64,000 nucleotides of DNA from Panonychus citri (Eukaryota; Arthropoda; Arachnida; Trombidiformes; Tetranychidae), in NCBI RefSeq assembly GCF_014898815.1, contig NW_026515547.1, positions 744,001-808,000 on the forward strand. Reading direction: 5' to 3'. A program made the translations under genes and the position numbers. Positions within the stretch are counted from its first letter, which is position 1. Each line of letters begins with the position of its first letter. Of the stretch, positions 48,101 through 60,607 are shown one piece after another. Under the pieces are notes generated by a model that saw only the letters and a list, made by a program, of their open reading frames with translations, was not told the DNA's origin and searched no databases.

Positions 48101-49782
48101 TTCCGATCAATTGATATTAACACCAAATCGACAACGATAACATTATAAATTTTTGAATGTAAAAGTCCATCGACACTTGAGTAAAGTAACTTTTTTCATC
48201 GGCTTTGAAAATTACAAGAAAAAGTTGAAGAGAGAGAGAGAGAGAGAGAGAGATGATGATTAAATCTTGAAATTCAGCCTCAATCCAGGGATCAATTTGA
48301 TTTTGCCAAGTGAAAACTTCTAACACGATTTACCCTTAGGGCAAAGCTGAAGATAAATATTAACTGATCCTAATAGTCGTTCATGGGGAATTCCAAGAAT
48401 ATGTACCAAAGAATCTTGAAAATGAAATAATCTATCAGGTAATTGATCCTGTGTTCCATTATCTTTTCATTTCTAGTGAAATTGGTTAATGTACTTTGAT
48501 TCTATTTAGTTAACAGCTAAATTGAATTGTTTGCCAATCAATTAAATCAATGAATAGTTGCTGGAAATTTGTTGCTCAAATCTGTGAAGACGATTGATCA
48601 TCATATCAATGGAAATCGGAAATGTGACCATTGATTTTGTGAATATCGGTTAAGAAGCTGATTAAATCAGCAGTATAAGGAGAGAGAAACTCAATCACCG
48701 GGGAGCAGAATTGACTTTCATTGAGACAAATCAATTTTCAATTGTAAACAATACAAAATGAAGGTTTTCCATCCCATGGTTCAAATTATGCCGCAGCCCC
48801 AGGGGCATGAGATCTGGTTTGTTAAGCTTCCAACTGATCTTTAAATTGATTTTCAACTTGATACATATTATTAATTGATAATCAATAACATGTAATACAA
48901 ATTAACTTTTGTCTTTTTCCCAGTTTATCAATCAGTTTCAATGGTCACTATCGTCCAACCCTTGTGACTATCTAGTTTTAACGATTGTTATCAAGGAGAT
49001 TTAACCTTGAGAATTATATTTTCCATGTCTTTTAATTTAATATCCAATTATTATTACTCTTTCCATATTGATTCGTTATCGGTTTTCATCATCTTCCTTA
49101 TGATTAAGAGAGAGAGAGAGAGATAAATTGACGATAGTAAAAGTAATCAGCCTTGAAGAATCATTGAAAATTAAACCATATCTGATAATCTGATGATTAA
49201 AGGAATCGCCAATACGAAGTGATAATAATCAACACACAATTCATTTTCTGATGCATAGCAATCAAATTTGACAAACGATTACAAGGTGGGCTTAATCATA
49301 ATCACTCTAAATGATTAACAAAGCCCTTTAATCAAAGTCGATGTAAATTTAATTATCAAAAACCTACTACGTGCATTTTCATATACTTTTTGTTAATCAT
49401 TTACTTTCAAACAATTCTAATAATAAAAAGTAATTTTTTTTATTCAGAATAAAATATTTAAATTACTATTACAATAAATTAATTGTAATAAAATTGTAAA
49501 AATAAAGAATCACTTTAGATAGACTGACAAATTGGCTTATGAAAATACTGTCACTAACTAATCTTGGTGTTAATTATTAATGATGGTTAATTAAATAATT
49601 TGAATAGTAGGATAGATTGATGATTAAACAGTTGTACTAATTGTTAAAGTGTAATGAAACCTAATTAAAGTAATTAGGGTTGATGAAGTTTTGTTGTTTT
49701 TGATTGATAGGAAAATTTGAGATGTTAAAATATTGAGATAATCATGTAATATGAATATAATAATTAATTGTCCAGTTTCTTT
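44575..49782. other. Intergenic, no gene proven
   Basis: AT-rich DNA with a CT microsatellite (45104-45145) and AG run (48232-48252). Patches of higher GC stand out: about 46535-46570, 47470-47600 (inside a 71-codon + strand ORF at 47413-47628 of no known family) and 48760-48825 (inside a 28-codon + strand ORF starting MKVFHPMVQ). These could be missed small exons or conserved regulatory elements. Confidence 0.45.
45104..45145. repeat. (CT)n microsatellite
   Basis: Perfect CT run of about 42 bp followed by TTTC repeats. Confidence 0.95.
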
Positions 49783-50694
49783 TCAATCAATTAACTTTTT
49801 TGATTGTTTAGATGATGATGGAAACAAATTAATGTTGAATATACCAAACAAATGGAAACATGTCTCCATTAGTGTAACTAAGACAACATAAGAGTACAAG
49901 TTTCGGGAGAAATTGTAATTAGTTGAGAAAAGGTAACCAATTGTACTTAATGCGATTATATTGATAAGAATATTAATCCAGTGGATAGTTGATTTTCTAA
50001 ATCCACATCCTTGCATATTATTTTCCCCTGGAGCAGTTAGAATGTGATGAATAATTCGTACGATCACTTTGAGAGCATCAAACATGGGTAACATTGTATA
50101 AGGTTCTTTGGATTCTAATTCGTAGCCCATTGAATAAGCGGTGACAATTATGGAAGTGTAAACACCATGGAGAATGGCAGAAGATGAATCTTTTTTGGTT
50201 AATAATTTGAAGATCGGTGTGGATAAATCAACCATTCGAGCCCAGAAGATTAAATTGTGCAGGTACATGTAGTACATTTTGGTTAGAGGTGTTTCCACCG
50301 TGGCGGCTTCACCGTACATGACATATCTCCAGGGTGGGAAACAATAGACGAAAATAACAAAACCAGCCCAATAAGCACCAAACATGAGACCATTGAAAAC
50401 GACTAACCAAGGGCGCAGGTTAAAGGGTAAACGGGTTGACATATAATTTGGAAGTAATTTGATCAAACAGCAAAGGTAAATAAGTATAAGGGTAAACACC
50501 ATGGGTTGATTGTTGATCAAAGGGAAATCATCTGGTGAGGCTGCAGTGTCAAAGGGGATGGCTTTTGATCGTAAATCATTTCCATTAATAGATGAATCAA
50601 TTGCTTGGGATAAATTGACAAATTTTCGACTCCATGGGTTGAGAACGGAAGAAGATGTTGAATTAATTGAATCAGCACAAATCATCATGACCAT
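49783..50694 (-). CDS. ELO-family-like membrane protein lacking the catalytic His box
   Basis: Intronless, 303 aa from the first ATG (50694); the frame opens earlier only at a TTG. The N-terminal half follows very-long-chain fatty acid elongases (ELOVL): FPLINNQPMVFTLILIYL, then LLPNYMSTRLPFNLRPWLVVFNG (family: D-P-L/P....Y......R.PF.L......YN), then FWARMVDLSTPIFKLLTKK in the position of the K..E..DT.FF.LRKK motif. About five to seven hydrophobic segments, consistent with an ER multispan protein. Where real elongases carry H-V-Y-H-H, this has ILHGVYTSII; the DT of the preceding motif is ST; the H..MY.YY motif is replaced by VIVRIIHHIL. Length is normal. It is therefore either a non-catalytic paralogue or very divergent; no stop or frameshift suggests a pseudogene. 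The family call rests on motif order. Confidence 0.65.
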   Translation of the reverse strand: MVMMICADSINSTSSSVLNPWSRKFVNLSQAIDSSINGNDLRSKAIPFDTAASPDDFPLINNQPMVFTLILIYLCCLIKLLPNYMSTRLPFNLRPWLVVFNGLMFGAYWAGFVIFVYCFPPWRYVMYGEAATVETPLTKMYYMYLHNLIFWARMVDLSTPIFKLLTKKDSSSAILHGVYTSIIVTAYSMGYELESKEPYTMLPMFDALKVIVRIIHHILTAPGENNMQGCGFRKSTIHWINILINIIALSTIGYLFSTNYNFSRNLYSYVVLVTLMETCFHLFGIFNINLFPSSSKQSKKLID

Positions 50695-51117
50695 TTTGAA
50701 CAGTTTTCTCTTTTTCTTTTGCAATCACAATCAACACTGGAACAATTTTAATCACTAATATGGAATAAGTTCAAAGAGGAAACCCAAATGCTGATGTGTC
50801 CAAATTGACCCAACAGCAGGACAAAGGGGAACCAAGAGTAAAGGAAATTAACTAAATTATTACTAGTCTAAATTTAAGGTAGAAAAATAATCAAATTAAA
50901 CTTTGATTAAATGAGCAATTACAATCGAAATTTAGAGATTCGTACTAAAATTCACAGGATATTGTAACTTGGGGGTTTAGTTTGAATTTCATTAATATCA
51001 GAGTGATTAAAAATGGAAAAGGAGTTAGAAGAAAAGAGAAAATCCTAAAAGGTAAGGAAAGGGTCGAGAGAGAATGAGAGAGTCAACGATAATCATCATT
51101 TTTCATCATCATGAATT

Positions 51118-51168
<51 letters not shown>

Positions 51169-53261
51169 TCTTACTATCTGGTTCAGTTTGATTGCAACAT
51201 TTTCTACCCCGAGGCAACATTGGAGAAGATATTGAAGAAGGAGGGAAAATTGGAGGTGAATGCAAATAAATTAAAGAAACATAGGGATAGTTAAAGAAAA
51301 GCAATCAACTGATAAACACCATAGATAATCAGAGAGATAGAGTGAGAGAGTCACATTGATATTATTAATAATAATTTCCCCAAGGATCAAGAGAAATCTA
51401 AGTCCCAAGTCATGCAAATGTCCAAAATGATTCGTTTCATCGTTAGTTAATCATTTGTTTATATTTCTTTAAGTCCATCTTAATAATTTCCAACCACGAC
51501 CTAATCAGCATCTAAAGAAAAAAAATAACATAAAGGTAGATTAAATTATCATAACAATTATTGACTATTTAATTAATGCAATTAATGAAATCAAACCTTG
51601 AAATTTTCAGTTACATTTTAATGATGATCAACGTTGAAGTAAATAAGAGCAATAAATGTTAATTATTAAAAAGAGCTTGATAGTTACAGTTAAGTAAATA
51701 ATAGTAGCTCTGGCTATGAATTAATGGTGAATCAAAAGTGATTACCATTGATCAAAATTAGAGTGAAGGTGTTTTACTAATCAGGATAATCACGGGGTTA
51801 TTTTTATCAATTTAAAATGATTAGTAAATAATTTGTATTACTTACGATTAAATGTTGTTATAAACGATTAGTTGATTGGTTGATTAGTAAATTACTTCCC
51901 TGAGGCTTTTCATTAACTTGATTAAACTATTAAATCAAATGTAAATATTACAAATATTCATTCATTCAACTGGACATTAATTGTTGACTGTAATTTCGCA
52001 ATCCACTAAGTCCAATCGATTCCACCTTGATTACTATCAATAGACATCTAATTAAGGTAAAAATAAATACATTTCAATCATTCATTAGGATTACGATCAA
52101 TTTGTCTTGGAAAACATTTGGGAACAAATTGAAGAAATTGACAGATTAATCTTGGATTAGTGTCTCTTTTCATTTGCATGTGATAAATACTCTTTGTGAA
52201 TAACAATTGTTAACAAGTCTCAAGAGTCAAGTTTAATCCATTGGATTAAGCTTTTCAAACTGTAATCCATAAGATCAGCTCGGTTATTAGAGTATGATGA
52301 CTTTGCCATGAAATGATGTTCAAATCTTGTTAATTTGCTTCACTTTGATTACCCGACAGTTAACTGTCATTCTTGCTACTTACCAATTACAGGAAATAAA
52401 ACTGGAATCAATCTATTATTTCCTTTGAGATGATTACAATCAGAAAGGAAATGACGTTAAATCATAACAAACATAGATGATTATTATTCACAATTATGCA
52501 AACAATTGATGATGATCAACATCCTTTAATCAGTATCCAAAATCGTCTCTCTATTGTCGTCGTTTTTTTCCTTCCTTGGATAGGGTGAAAGTTGATGATG
52601 TAAACTAAATGAGAACAATTAATAAGATTATTCTAAACTAATCTGGTTAAATTGTGACAAAAAGTAAAAGAGAAATAAACAAACAACGAAAGATGAATCT
52701 AAGACTTTCCTCTTACCTTTAACTAATCCAAAAGCTTCTGTTGACACAATCCAATACAATAATTAATCCCAATTCTCTCAAAGAATCTCTCCATCTCTTT
52801 CTCTATCTATCTTCCCACTGAATTACAATTCAACAACCATCATCATCATCATCGTCATCGTCATGTCATTGTCATTGTCATTCTTATTGTTATCATCGAA
52901 AATGATAAAAACATAACTCCACTTGATTCCAGGTCACAATTGTTACAATCATTTCCCATTACCTGTTGGTCACAAAACAAAACAAAAAAATGTTACACAA
53001 CTAATTGTTATCCGGTTAGACTATCTTCCCAAATGTCCTAATAAATTATATCCCAAATGTTAATAACACAATAACCAATTCTAATCATTGTTAATAGTTG
53101 ATCATCATCATCACCAATATATTTAAATGGATGAAAGAGAAGAAGAAGAAGAAAAAAAACCAAACGCACCAAAACGGAAATAACACCAAGAACAAGTTCA
53201 ATAGCTTCTCACAGGATTCACAATCTAAAATTCACCGTAACAAGTAAGTGAGAAGACGTTG
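50695..53261. other. Intergenic, no gene seen
   Basis: Contains the upstream region of the ELO-like gene and a CT microsatellite at 51120-51164. The minus ORF at 51083-51304 is largely the translation of that repeat (RERERE). Confidence 0.5.
51120..51164. repeat. (CT)n microsatellite
   Basis: Perfect TC/CT run of about 45 bp. Confidence 0.95.
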
Positions 53262-53343
53262 ATGGAAAACATAATCATTAAGGATCTTCTCGCTATCGGA
53301 ATAGGTCAAAAGATCAATTTATCACACGCCGATAGACTCACAG
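53262..53343 (+). CDS. Possible first coding exon or upstream ORF, unrecognised
   Basis: ATG opens 27 codons (starting MENIIIKDLLAIGIGQK) and ends ACAG before GTAATA, phase 1. The first strong + strand acceptor downstream, CTCTATTTTAG at about 54161, would continue in frame for seven codons (NESQPVN) to a stop. The product would be a 35-aa microprotein, or a spliced upstream ORF in the leader of the membrane-protein gene at 54935. Codon content looks more protein-like than its AT-rich surroundings. No homologue known to me. Confidence 0.25.
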
Positions 53344-54934
53344 GTAATAAAATAATATTCACCGAAAAGAAAATAAAAAAAAAGAATAACCAATAAAAAG
53401 ATTTCTAATAATCATTAAGAATTTAATGTGTTGACGATTAAATTATTTTTCTTCAGTTGGAAAAACATGGCGACCAAAAGAGAACAAAAAATTTAGAAAA
53501 GAACAAAAAAAAAGAACCGGGAAAATTGTTTTTCTTTTCCATGTCTAGTCGGTTGGACTATTAATGACTTTTGATGTTCATCTTTAATTAATTTCTTTTT
53601 CTTTGTGTTGGTGTTGATTTTTTTCTTTTTGCTCTTTATGTCACGTTGATGGGAAGAGAATCAATTTGTCTGGTAATCGTTTAATTGTCGAGGAAAATTT
53701 TGACGGTGGAAAAATAATTTGTCTCCATGGTGGGTGAGTTTCATTTTCTTCTCGTTATTTTTCATTTCTATTCTTTGTCTCAATCGTTTCAATTCTTATG
53801 GTTGAACTTTTACCTCTCTCATGGAAGTTGAAACGTTTTTTTTTGCTGTGACCCAATTAGACGATGATATTTCATGATGGATTTTAACAACAATTAGATT
53901 ATCTACATTATGATAATCAACAACAATTCGAAAGGAAAAATGAGGCGTTAACGTGATTTACTGTATTCATTTGAAGAATCTCTGCTTTCATCATTCTCTA
54001 TCTTTTTCTCTTTCTCTCAATGTTTCTCTCTCTCTCTCAACATTATCAATATCATCTCTACTTTTGCTTATTTCATCTTTCTTTTACTCTGTCTTTTTCT
54101 CTTTCTATGCTTTGTATGTTCTTTTTTCATGTTCTCTTCCTCTCTCTCTCTCTATTTTAGGTAATGAAAGTCAACCGGTTAACTGAACGACGACCTTCAC
54201 TCGATTCCATCTTCATCATTTGGAGCTTTCATCTTCATGTGTTTGGGTCAGTCAGTAACCTTTAGGTATCATCATCATGGTGATGATCGATTCTGATTGG
54301 TAACAATTCTACATTTATTGATGAGAGAGGCTTATCAACACTAATTCAACTGTAACATTACTTTGCTCTCTCTCTTTTTTTCTTTCTCTCTCTCTCTCCT
54401 TTCATCTGTGTTTTCGTGTAAATTCATCATATCAAAATCAGTCAACTTACATCAGGCGAACGGTAAATAATCACCAATTAAATCAACAAGTGAGAAAAAG
54501 AAGGGAAAATGTAATTCAATCATCATAACAATGTTTTTCTAAGTCTTTATAATCTTATCTTCTCATCAAGATGAATCAATTACTAATTATTATTACCGAT
54601 TCTCTTCTTTCATCTCATTCTTTTTCTCCTAATTGTCTTTTATTCAACAATATCTTTAGTGTTACCAATTTACCATCTCTCATGTAATTACCTTTACCAT
54701 GATATTTATCTTAATTTCTACCTTTGTTGCCAAAATCAACATGAAACGAAAGGACAATTACTGTTATTTTCACCTGTTGAACCATTTTTAATTAGTGATT
54801 GACCCTCTCAAATTAAAATCTTTTGTGTGTTTACCATCACCAATTCACTCTCTCTCTCTTTCCTACTCTTTATTATTCTGTCTTCAAGGTTCTACTATTG
54901 TCAACCATAGTTTTAACCGCCAACATTTGATGTC
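53344..54934. other. Upstream region of the membrane-protein gene
   Basis: Non-coding, with CT-rich stretches (54025-54150, 54365-54400, 54848-54860). It probably contains the 5' UTR and an intron of the + strand gene at 54935. Confidence 0.4.
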
Positions 54935-56212
54935 ATGGAACAAGTTTATGTTATTAAATTGAAAGAACTACCTCAACCTCCTCCACCACCTTCACCAAGG
55001 AATTCAAATGAACAAACTATCAATGGAATTAAAGTTAATTCCCCATTTGAAGGTAAAGATCTTAATCGTCAATCGTTATTTGGTTTCTCTGTGTTCCAGT
55101 TAGTTCTTGGATTTTTATCAATTATCTTTGCGATACTTGGTGCTTACAAAGATTGGACACATGCATTCGGTGTTTGTACTGGAATTTTTTACATTCTCAC
55201 ATCAATGGCAGGTATTCTTATCTCCGAAGGTCCATTATCATTACCATTAGAACAACCAACACCAACACCATCAACTTCACTTTCATGGACCAGTTTCTCT
55301 AGATCATCAACCTTCCTATGGATTACCTTAGCTGGACAGTTTGTCATCTTAATCATTTCAACTCTTTTCACATGGTTAACCATGTTTGGTATCATTTGCA
55401 CTCTCAATTCAACCATAAATCTCCAAATTTCTCTAATATTTGCAAATGGTCTTCAATTTATATTTTCGTTGTTCTCTTCTTTTACTATTTGCCGTATCCT
55501 TAATCCAGACTTTCTCATCGATTATCTACCAAGTTGGCCTGATAAGCCCAAAGTTTCCTCTAAAGTAATCGTTCAAACCTCCATCTATCCAAGAGTTTTG
55601 AAAAATGGTGACTTCTCACGTCTTCTGGGTCCTAATTGTCTTGTCTCTTTGGTCCCACCAAGTAACAACCATAACAATAGACGATTAAACGCAATAACTA
55701 ATGCTAGTCCAGAAGGTCCTCGAATGGTAGATCAATCAACGGAAACTGATGAACAATTTGAGGATATTAACGCTCATGTCCTATCATCAACACCAAAATA
55801 CTTTTCAAGATCACCATCGACAATTTCATCAATCTCTACCACCTCAATGGGATCGTCTCATTATGTACCTTCACCAGAAAAGGAGCAATTACCAGTTTTA
55901 GGTTCATCTCCAACCATTGAACCGACAATTGAAATTGAACAAGAACAACAATCAACAACAAGTGAATCTGCAGTTACAGAAGAACCAATTGTTTCTACAA
56001 TTGTTCAGGCAAACGTTGAAATTGAATCATCTCCAGAGCCAGAGAAAGAAAATATTACAAGCTCCACATTATCTTCAGATTCACCAGAATCAGATCAAGA
56101 CTCTTATTCAAATACAGAATGTAATAGAAATGATCAAATGGACTGTAAACCATTACAACAAAGTCAACACCCTCATCAAATTACAACCACAACTACCACT
56201 GCAATCCACTGA
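54935..56212 (+). CDS. Four-helix membrane protein (CD20/MS4A-like topology), function unknown
   Basis: 425 aa, single exon, ATG at 54935. Seen: Pro-rich cytoplasmic N-terminus (PQPPPPPSP at 13-21); four hydrophobic helices at about 48-70 (SVFQLVLGFLSIIFAILGA), 77-97 (GVCTGIFYILTSMAGILI), 125-157 and 163-188; then a long Ser/Thr/Glu-rich polar tail (200-425). The Q..LG..S...A..G first helix followed by G.....LTS..GI resembles the CD20/MS4A and ENTREP/FAM189-type tetraspans. It is not a classical tetraspanin (no CCG loop) and no claudin W-GLW-C-C motif is visible. The N- and C-termini both appear cytoplasmic. I cannot assign a function; gene certainty is much higher than family certainty. Confidence 0.75.
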   Translation: MEQVYVIKLKELPQPPPPPSPRNSNEQTINGIKVNSPFEGKDLNRQSLFGFSVFQLVLGFLSIIFAILGAYKDWTHAFGVCTGIFYILTSMAGILISEGPLSLPLEQPTPTPSTSLSWTSFSRSSTFLWITLAGQFVILIISTLFTWLTMFGIICTLNSTINLQISLIFANGLQFIFSLFSSFTICRILNPDFLIDYLPSWPDKPKVSSKVIVQTSIYPRVLKNGDFSRLLGPNCLVSLVPPSNNHNNRRLNAITNASPEGPRMVDQSTETDEQFEDINAHVLSSTPKYFSRSPSTISSISTTSMGSSHYVPSPEKEQLPVLGSSPTIEPTIEIEQEQQSTTSESAVTEEPIVSTIVQANVEIESSPEPEKENITSSTLSSDSPESDQDSYSNTECNRNDQMDCKPLQQSQHPHQITTTTTTAIH

Positions 56213-59200
56213 ATATTTGGTTCATATAAAGGAAATAGATCTGGTTACCTCAGAGATAATCTCAATAATCTCATGCAAACGAGATTGATCAAGAATAGGA
56301 TGACCCAAGTATGGAAATTACAGCTGAAGGAAACTTTAAGTAGCAAAAAACAAAACCTCCCCTGTGACAATGATTAAAAAAACAAAGTTTTACCTGATTT
56401 GGAATTGTCAATTCATCGAAAACCTTGATTACCGAATCATGGTTATTACTGAAGAAGAAAAAATCATTGATAGAACATTGTAAAAAAACCACAAGGATCA
56501 TCATCTTCATCTTCATCATCATCATCGACCGCCATCATTAAATGTACATAATGTTTTCGTTCTTTGCCCTAGAAGAAGGAAAAAAAACACTCCAAGAGGA
56601 ATTACCAATAGGAAGAAGACAAAAAGCAGCTCAATATCTTCCAGCATAATCAATGAAAGATTTGTTAATTCTTTCAACTAATTACTAAAACAAAAGTTCA
56701 ACTATTTGATTCGTTGGCCTCTTCTAAAGTCTATAAATATACAATTATCTTATCACTACAATTAACATTTTATTTAACGAAAAAGAAAACATCATTAACC
56801 TTCATCATCCCGATAACCCAAATTGATCAATAATGTTATCTTAAATCATCATCATCATCGTCACAATTAATCATCTCAATTAACTTTTCTATTAAGTCTG
56901 TGATCACAAAGAAAAAGAAACTTTTTCTTGGCAATATTCATGTTATTGGTTTTACATTTAAATCCCAATGACGATTGGTATATATGCTAATTAAAAACGC
57001 ATTTACAATTAACAACAACCACCGAGATACCGATGAAAAAAAGTATCTAATTGTAATCAGTGTACGATAATAATAATTTATTATTATATTTCTCAATTAA
57101 CATATTGTAACTCAATAACTCAATAACCTTGTCTCTCTCTCTCATACGATTTGAGCTTTTCCTCAACTCTAATCATCAACAATTTACCAACAGTTAATTA
57201 GATTCATAATTTGATGTTGAAAAAAAAATTGTCATAAATTATGATTCAGTTTAATTTGATTTTCATACAATCGATGATAATATTGATTAAAATAACTGTT
57301 AACTGTATTATTATTATTTAAAGAAAATCAGATCAAAAGGATTCCAATCAGAAATGGTGTCAACCCATCATGAAGATGATCAAATTAACAACAATTTAAA
57401 TGATTATCATTTCTTTAATCTTGATACCTGTTAAATTGAACCATCAACAATCAGAGATGAATTGATTTAACTTTTTTAATTTAGAAACATTTACAACCGC
57501 CCGCTAATTGTGTTATTGATTAGATGATCAAAATCCCACAATTGAGCATATCCAATCCTGTTTATCACAATGGGAATCATTTAATTTAATTTCAACAATT
57601 AAACCAAAGATTGTGGTGTGTTTCAAATCGTGGAAATGGTTGACAATTAAGATTATTATCAACCGAAACAATTAAATGAAAAATTTTCTGTGAGATTGTT
57701 TAATTAACTCTCATTAGATTATGATGATGAAACAACAATTAACTTATTATAATATTGATAATTGAAATTAAAAGTATTGAATAGAAATCAAATTAAACTT
57801 TTCTTTTTCTATTACAATTAAAAATTAGATCATTAACTTGATTATATTAATCAAATTGATTAATCGTGTGAACTTGTTGATCAAATTTATCCACAATTTA
57901 ACAATAATTAACTGATGATGATTAACTTGATTGGCTTATTGATATATTTAGGTCAGTCTTAAATTGTAGTTAGTTAATTTAATGTTATAAGAAATTTAAA
58001 TTGCCAATAATCATTTGATAATCTCAATAACATTGATTAACTAATCAACTGATTTTGACCTTCAAAAAAAAGGTTCATCAATGATTTATAATTTAAATCA
58101 TGATTAGTCTAATTCTGGCCTTGATTATTTATTTGACATTTTGCTGCAATTAATTTTAATCACAACCAAATCATAACAATTTAAATGGTTAATCAGTTAC
58201 AAGAAGCTATTTATAGCTAATTGTGATTTACTAAATCAACACGGATCTTGAAAGTTTAGATTAACATAATCATAACCATAAATTGTTGTCAATTTAAATG
58301 TGATTTATGTAAAATAATCAACTGATTGTTATTGATTTTATTGATAAAAAAGTGTAATTTACTAATTGTTTGATTTATTATAAGAAATTTATTTTAATTT
58401 TGTTTTTCTAAATATAACAATGAACTGAACAATTAGGATGATTGTTACAATTTAGATTTGATTGTTTTAATCAAGTAACAGTTTAGAGATAATCAATTTG
58501 GACTTGTGATGATGGTGATTAATTAATTGTAGTTATACTAATTTAATAGATAATTGTGATCATCAGGATTGATTTTAATTACAATCTAATCTAGAAAAAT
58601 TAAACATTAGGAAAAAAAATGAAAAGCAAAAAAACCTTGACAATTAACTTGACTGTTTAATTGTAATTTAGTTAAATGCTTGTAAAATTTGTTGATTATT
58701 GTTGATTAAATTGTTTACGTTGATTTTTGATTGCTAAAAATTAATTAATTGTGACAAAGAAGCGAAAAATAAACAACTAATTACAAGTTTTAACTTGAAG
58801 GTTAATTTTTTATTAGATTCAACATATTGACTGAGCATCGGTAATTAATTATAATAATTAAAGTTAATTGTTAAAATGTAAATTATAAACTCCATGTAAA
58901 TATTATCATTTAAAAGTTTTAAATCAATTAACTATGAAAATTAGGAGTCAATTGTTGATCAAGTGTATCAATAATAAAGTAATTGTTTGTATATAATGAT
59001 TGAGTGTTCATTTTAAAAATGTAACGCAGCAATTAAGATGATTGTGATTGAAATTGTCCAATCAATCATATAGCTAATGATACCATGTTAGTTAATTGTT
59101 TGGATGATATTAATGATTATAAACCAATAGAGATCATATTTTGATTATTAACTTAATTTTCTTCTAAATCTCTTTTCGGCTGGTTAATTAAAGGTGGAAC

Positions 59201-59693
59201 CAATTAAAGGATTTTTACACAATCATCGTTATGGAAAAACTAATTCGTCCAAAATCAAATCGAGCCTCTCATCTAAATCCAATCGAAGTCCAGTTTTCGA
59301 GTTCCTCAATTGTCCAAATCAAGATGACTAAGTTTTTTTTTGTTCGATGTACAAAGAATCAACAACAACAACAACGACATTTCCAATAAAATGTGATCTG
59401 ATCTTTGAAAGTTAATAAAACATCAATTTAATTGAAAAGATTCTGTGCTGATTTGGTGCAGATGATTAACACCGAATATTAAAACTTTGAGTTAATTAAC
59501 AATTATACAGTCAAAGAGAACGGGAAACAATTATACTATTAGTTATGTGGACAACGCCAGAGAAAAGAAGGCAAAGAGAAGAAAAGAGAAAAGAGAAAAG
59601 CGTTAAACACATAATCGAATATGAGGTCATGATAGAATCAATTAAATCGAATCGAATAAAAACTTAACGGTAAACGAGATTAATCTGAAATTT
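56213..59693. other. Intergenic, no gene proven
   Basis: AT-rich DNA. On the minus strand 56525-56289 is an ORF starting from ATG repeats with a hydrophobic beginning and a CAG/GTAAAA donor near 56393, but no partner exon. On the + strand 59231-59389 is a 52-codon ORF (starting MEKLIRPKSNRASH) in a slightly GC-richer patch. Neither is supported beyond being open. Confidence 0.4.
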
Positions 59694-60266
59694 CTATTCA
59701 AGTGATCGAGCAAATTTTTTCTTGAGATCATTTTGTTCATCCCCTTTAGCGGAATAAAGGTGACAATTGTAAGGAGCTTCATCTTCACCATTTCGACAGT
59801 CCCTTCGTCCATCACAGACATGATAAGAGTCCATGCAAAGTCCAGTGTCACTGCATCTGTAATATTCGGGGAAGGGACAAACCGATTCACAGCCGAATTC
59901 ATCTGAAGCATCGTAACAATCAGGAGTACCATCGCAAACATGAGAGTAAGAGATACAATCAGCGTAATCACAACGATAACAGCGGCCATTTTGTCGTGCC
60001 AACGGAGATGCGGCTTCAATCATGACTACTAAGAGAAAGTAACAACAATGGTAAACAATAATTAGCAAGATTGCAATTAAATTGGTTATTCACTATTCGG
60101 ATTAAATTGTTGTTGTTTTTTTTTCTCTTCTCTATTTTAAATTTTCTTTTAGATTTCATCTTGAGGACTTTAATTGTTGTGGATAAACAATTTCATTGAG
60201 AATTAGGATCCATGTTTACTTACCAAGTGAAGCAATTGAAATAACGACAAGAATCAAAGTCTTCAT
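59694..60266 (-). CDS. Small secreted protein with two LDLa domains
   Basis: Two exons. Exon 1, 60266..60224 (14 codons plus 1 base), encodes the signal peptide MKTLILVVISIASL and ends before GTAAGT. Exon 2, 60025..59694, begins after acceptor CTTTCTCTTAGTAG and completes a Val codon. Protein about 124 aa. Seen: two LDL-receptor class A modules, the first CYRCDYADCISYSHVCDG then DCYDASDEFGC, the second CPFPEYYRCSDTGLCMDS then DCRNGEDEAPYNC; each has six Cys and the acidic calcium-binding S/G-D/E-D-E region. The C-terminus is basic (KKKFARSLE) and has no anchor. Likely an extracellular calcium-dependent binding protein. The acceptor is a tandem TTAG/TAG, so isoforms with one or two Val are possible. 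Confidence 0.88.
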
Positions 60267-60412
60267 TTTGTTTGATGAATTTTTCGAGTTTTTTTTGGCT
60301 GATTGACTGATTCGAGACACAATTTAAAATTGTTAACACACTGTTGTTGTTGATCAACTGCTGGCGATCCTGATGAAATGATGATGATAATCAGATGATT
60401 TGATTTGCTGTC

Positions 60413-60422
60413 TTTTTATATA
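60413..60422 (-). promoter_or_regulatory. TATA box of the small LDLa gene
   Basis: TATATAAAAA on the minus strand, 147 bp before the ATG at 60266; transcription would start about 30 bp downstream, giving a leader of roughly 120 nt. Position and sequence are right, but no experimental start is visible. Confidence 0.5.
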
Positions 60423-60607
60423 ACTAGGAAATTAATTAATTGGGAGCAATTGAAAGAGGGAGCAGAAAATGAAGTCATCTTCATCCGAATCAAAAAGGGA
60501 AACTGTGTTTATTATAATCGGAAATAATTCATAATAATACATAATAATACATAATATGGAGGACGACAATTTAATAATTAATTAATAATTAATGAAGATG
60601 ATGGTTT

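Noticed and set aside
51083..51304. 73-aa minus ORF
   Set aside because: Mostly the translation of the AG microsatellite.
55711..55735. AAGGTCCTC core in the host membrane-protein gene
   Set aside because: The flanks are not complementary, so it is not a member of the hairpin family; it serves as a natural negative control.
59642..60019. 125-aa ORF overlapping the small LDLa gene
   Set aside because: Other frame of the LDLa exon; only the other frame shows six-Cys modules and a spliced signal peptide.
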